Origin: Leptospira_A soteropolitanensis
GTDB lineage: Bacteria; Spirochaetota; Leptospiria; Leptospirales; Leptospiraceae
Direction: 5' to 3' (one strand)
Assembly: GCF_026151335.1 (NCBI RefSeq)
Contig: NZ_JAMQPP010000001.1
DNA: 64,000 bases
The position numbers and the translations under genes were made by a program. This document shows, piece after piece, positions 63,536 to 64,000 of this stretch (position 1 is the stretch's first letter; the number at the start of each line of letters is the position of its first letter). The notes beneath the pieces are model-generated. The model ran no database searches. It was not told the origin of the DNA and saw nothing but the letters and a program-made list of their open reading frames with translations.

Positions 63536-64000
63536 ATCGCTTCGCGGAATTATTGGATTCATTCAAACATTCGGTCAAACAAAATAAAGAACGAATTTTT
63601 CATCTTTGTTTGATTGGTAGTTTGTTTATCCATACCGCAACTTACGCTGGTTATAAGATTAGTCAATTACGAGGTGATGAGGTTACTGAAGAATCGAACT
63701 TCGAAGATGTAGATGTTAGTTTTGAAGAAATTCCCCCCGAACTTATTGGCGGCACCTCTTCACCAGCTCCAGTCGAAAAACAAGAATGGGTGGAAGGAAG
63801 TAACAAAGACAAGGCGGATGAACCTGATAACTCAGACATCAACCCAAACCAACTTTCTGGGAATGGAACTGATAAAGATGGATATCTTTTCTCTTTTAAT
63901 GGAGACAAAATGCCTACTGCAATCATTGACTTTGATTTAAAGGAATATTTTCCTCCGCAAGCCAAAGCAGCAAATATTGTTGAAAAACAAGTTGTGTTAT
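63532..64000 (+). CDS. TonB-like energy transducer, N-terminal part
   Basis: The gene begins at ATG 63532, overlapping exbD (ATGA), and runs out of the window after 156 codons. It has a single membrane helix (FHLCLIGSLFIHTATYAGY, about 24-42), an acidic periplasmic linker (SFEEIPPELIGG) and DGYLFSFNGDKMPTAIIDF. Together with exbB and exbD this fits TonB, although the N-terminal cytosolic part is longer than usual and the linker has little Pro-Lys. The C-terminal TonB domain would lie beyond the edge. Confidence 0.75.
   Translation, partial: MNRFAELLDSFKHSVKQNKERIFHLCLIGSLFIHTATYAGYKISQLRGDEVTEESNFEDVDVSFEEIPPELIGGTSSPAPVEKQEWVEGSNKDKADEPDNSDINPNQLSGNGTDKDGYLFSFNGDKMPTAIIDFDLKEYFPPQAKAANIVEKQVVL

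Overview
The window looks like chromosome of a free-living (saprophyte-type) Leptospira. This is inferred from the low-GC, spirochaete-like gene content, the many lipoproteins with loose leptospiral lipoboxes, frequent TTG/GTG starts, two 7TMR-DISM signalling proteins, a DUF3332 lipoprotein and families of lipoproteins that I know only from Leptospira. I see no rRNA, tRNA, transposase, integrase, phage or CRISPR, so this is core or clade-specific chromosome rather than a mobile island.

Layout. 1-3.8 kb: a minus-strand run MBOAT acyltransferase, PilZ protein, TIP30-like reductase, DUF374 acyltransferase and metK (cut by the left edge). 3.9-8 kb: DUF3332 lipoprotein, unknown lipoprotein, ssb (minus), and a PAS histidine kinase coupled to a single-domain response regulator. 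8-13 kb: GltB-like FMN protein abutting a membrane class III cyclase, converging with an amino-acid/ethanolamine-type permease. 13.2-16.8 kb: a coiled-coil exported protein and three related Ig-like lipoproteins. 16.8-21.8 kb: TPM/zinc-ribbon protein, putative outer-membrane protein, DUF1993, an AraC regulator and DUF1761. 21.9-25 kb: divergent pckA and glgA.

25-39 kb is the most distinctive stretch. Four paralogous lipoproteins of about 510-540 aa sit around a 1134-aa mosaic lipoprotein (TSP3-like, Ig-like, FN3 and a seven-blade-like Cys/Asp repeat). Among them are DUF1304 plus an ECF sigma factor and a divergent AraC/NmrA-like pair. 39-44 kb holds a DUF5329 protein and a TetR regulator facing a sulfatase-fold membrane enzyme. 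40.4-49.3 kb is an overlapping minus operon of alpha-2-macroglobulin, penicillin-binding protein 1C and that sulfatase-fold enzyme.

49.5-58.3 kb: a hypothetical protein, a hybrid histidine kinase, the peroxide-defence set oxyR-ahpC-ahpF with a readable promoter and operator candidate, and a SpoIIE-type phosphatase next to a LytTR response regulator. 58.4-64 kb: three small lipoproteins, a TonB-dependent receptor, a cysteine-rich lipoprotein and exbB-exbD-tonB (tonB cut by the right edge), apparently one dedicated outer-membrane import operon of unknown substrate.

Functions were assigned by reading motifs only; no database search was possible. The best candidates for undescribed biology are the 25-39 kb lipoprotein cluster, the TonB operon with its accessory lipoproteins, and a structured intergenic repeat found twice.
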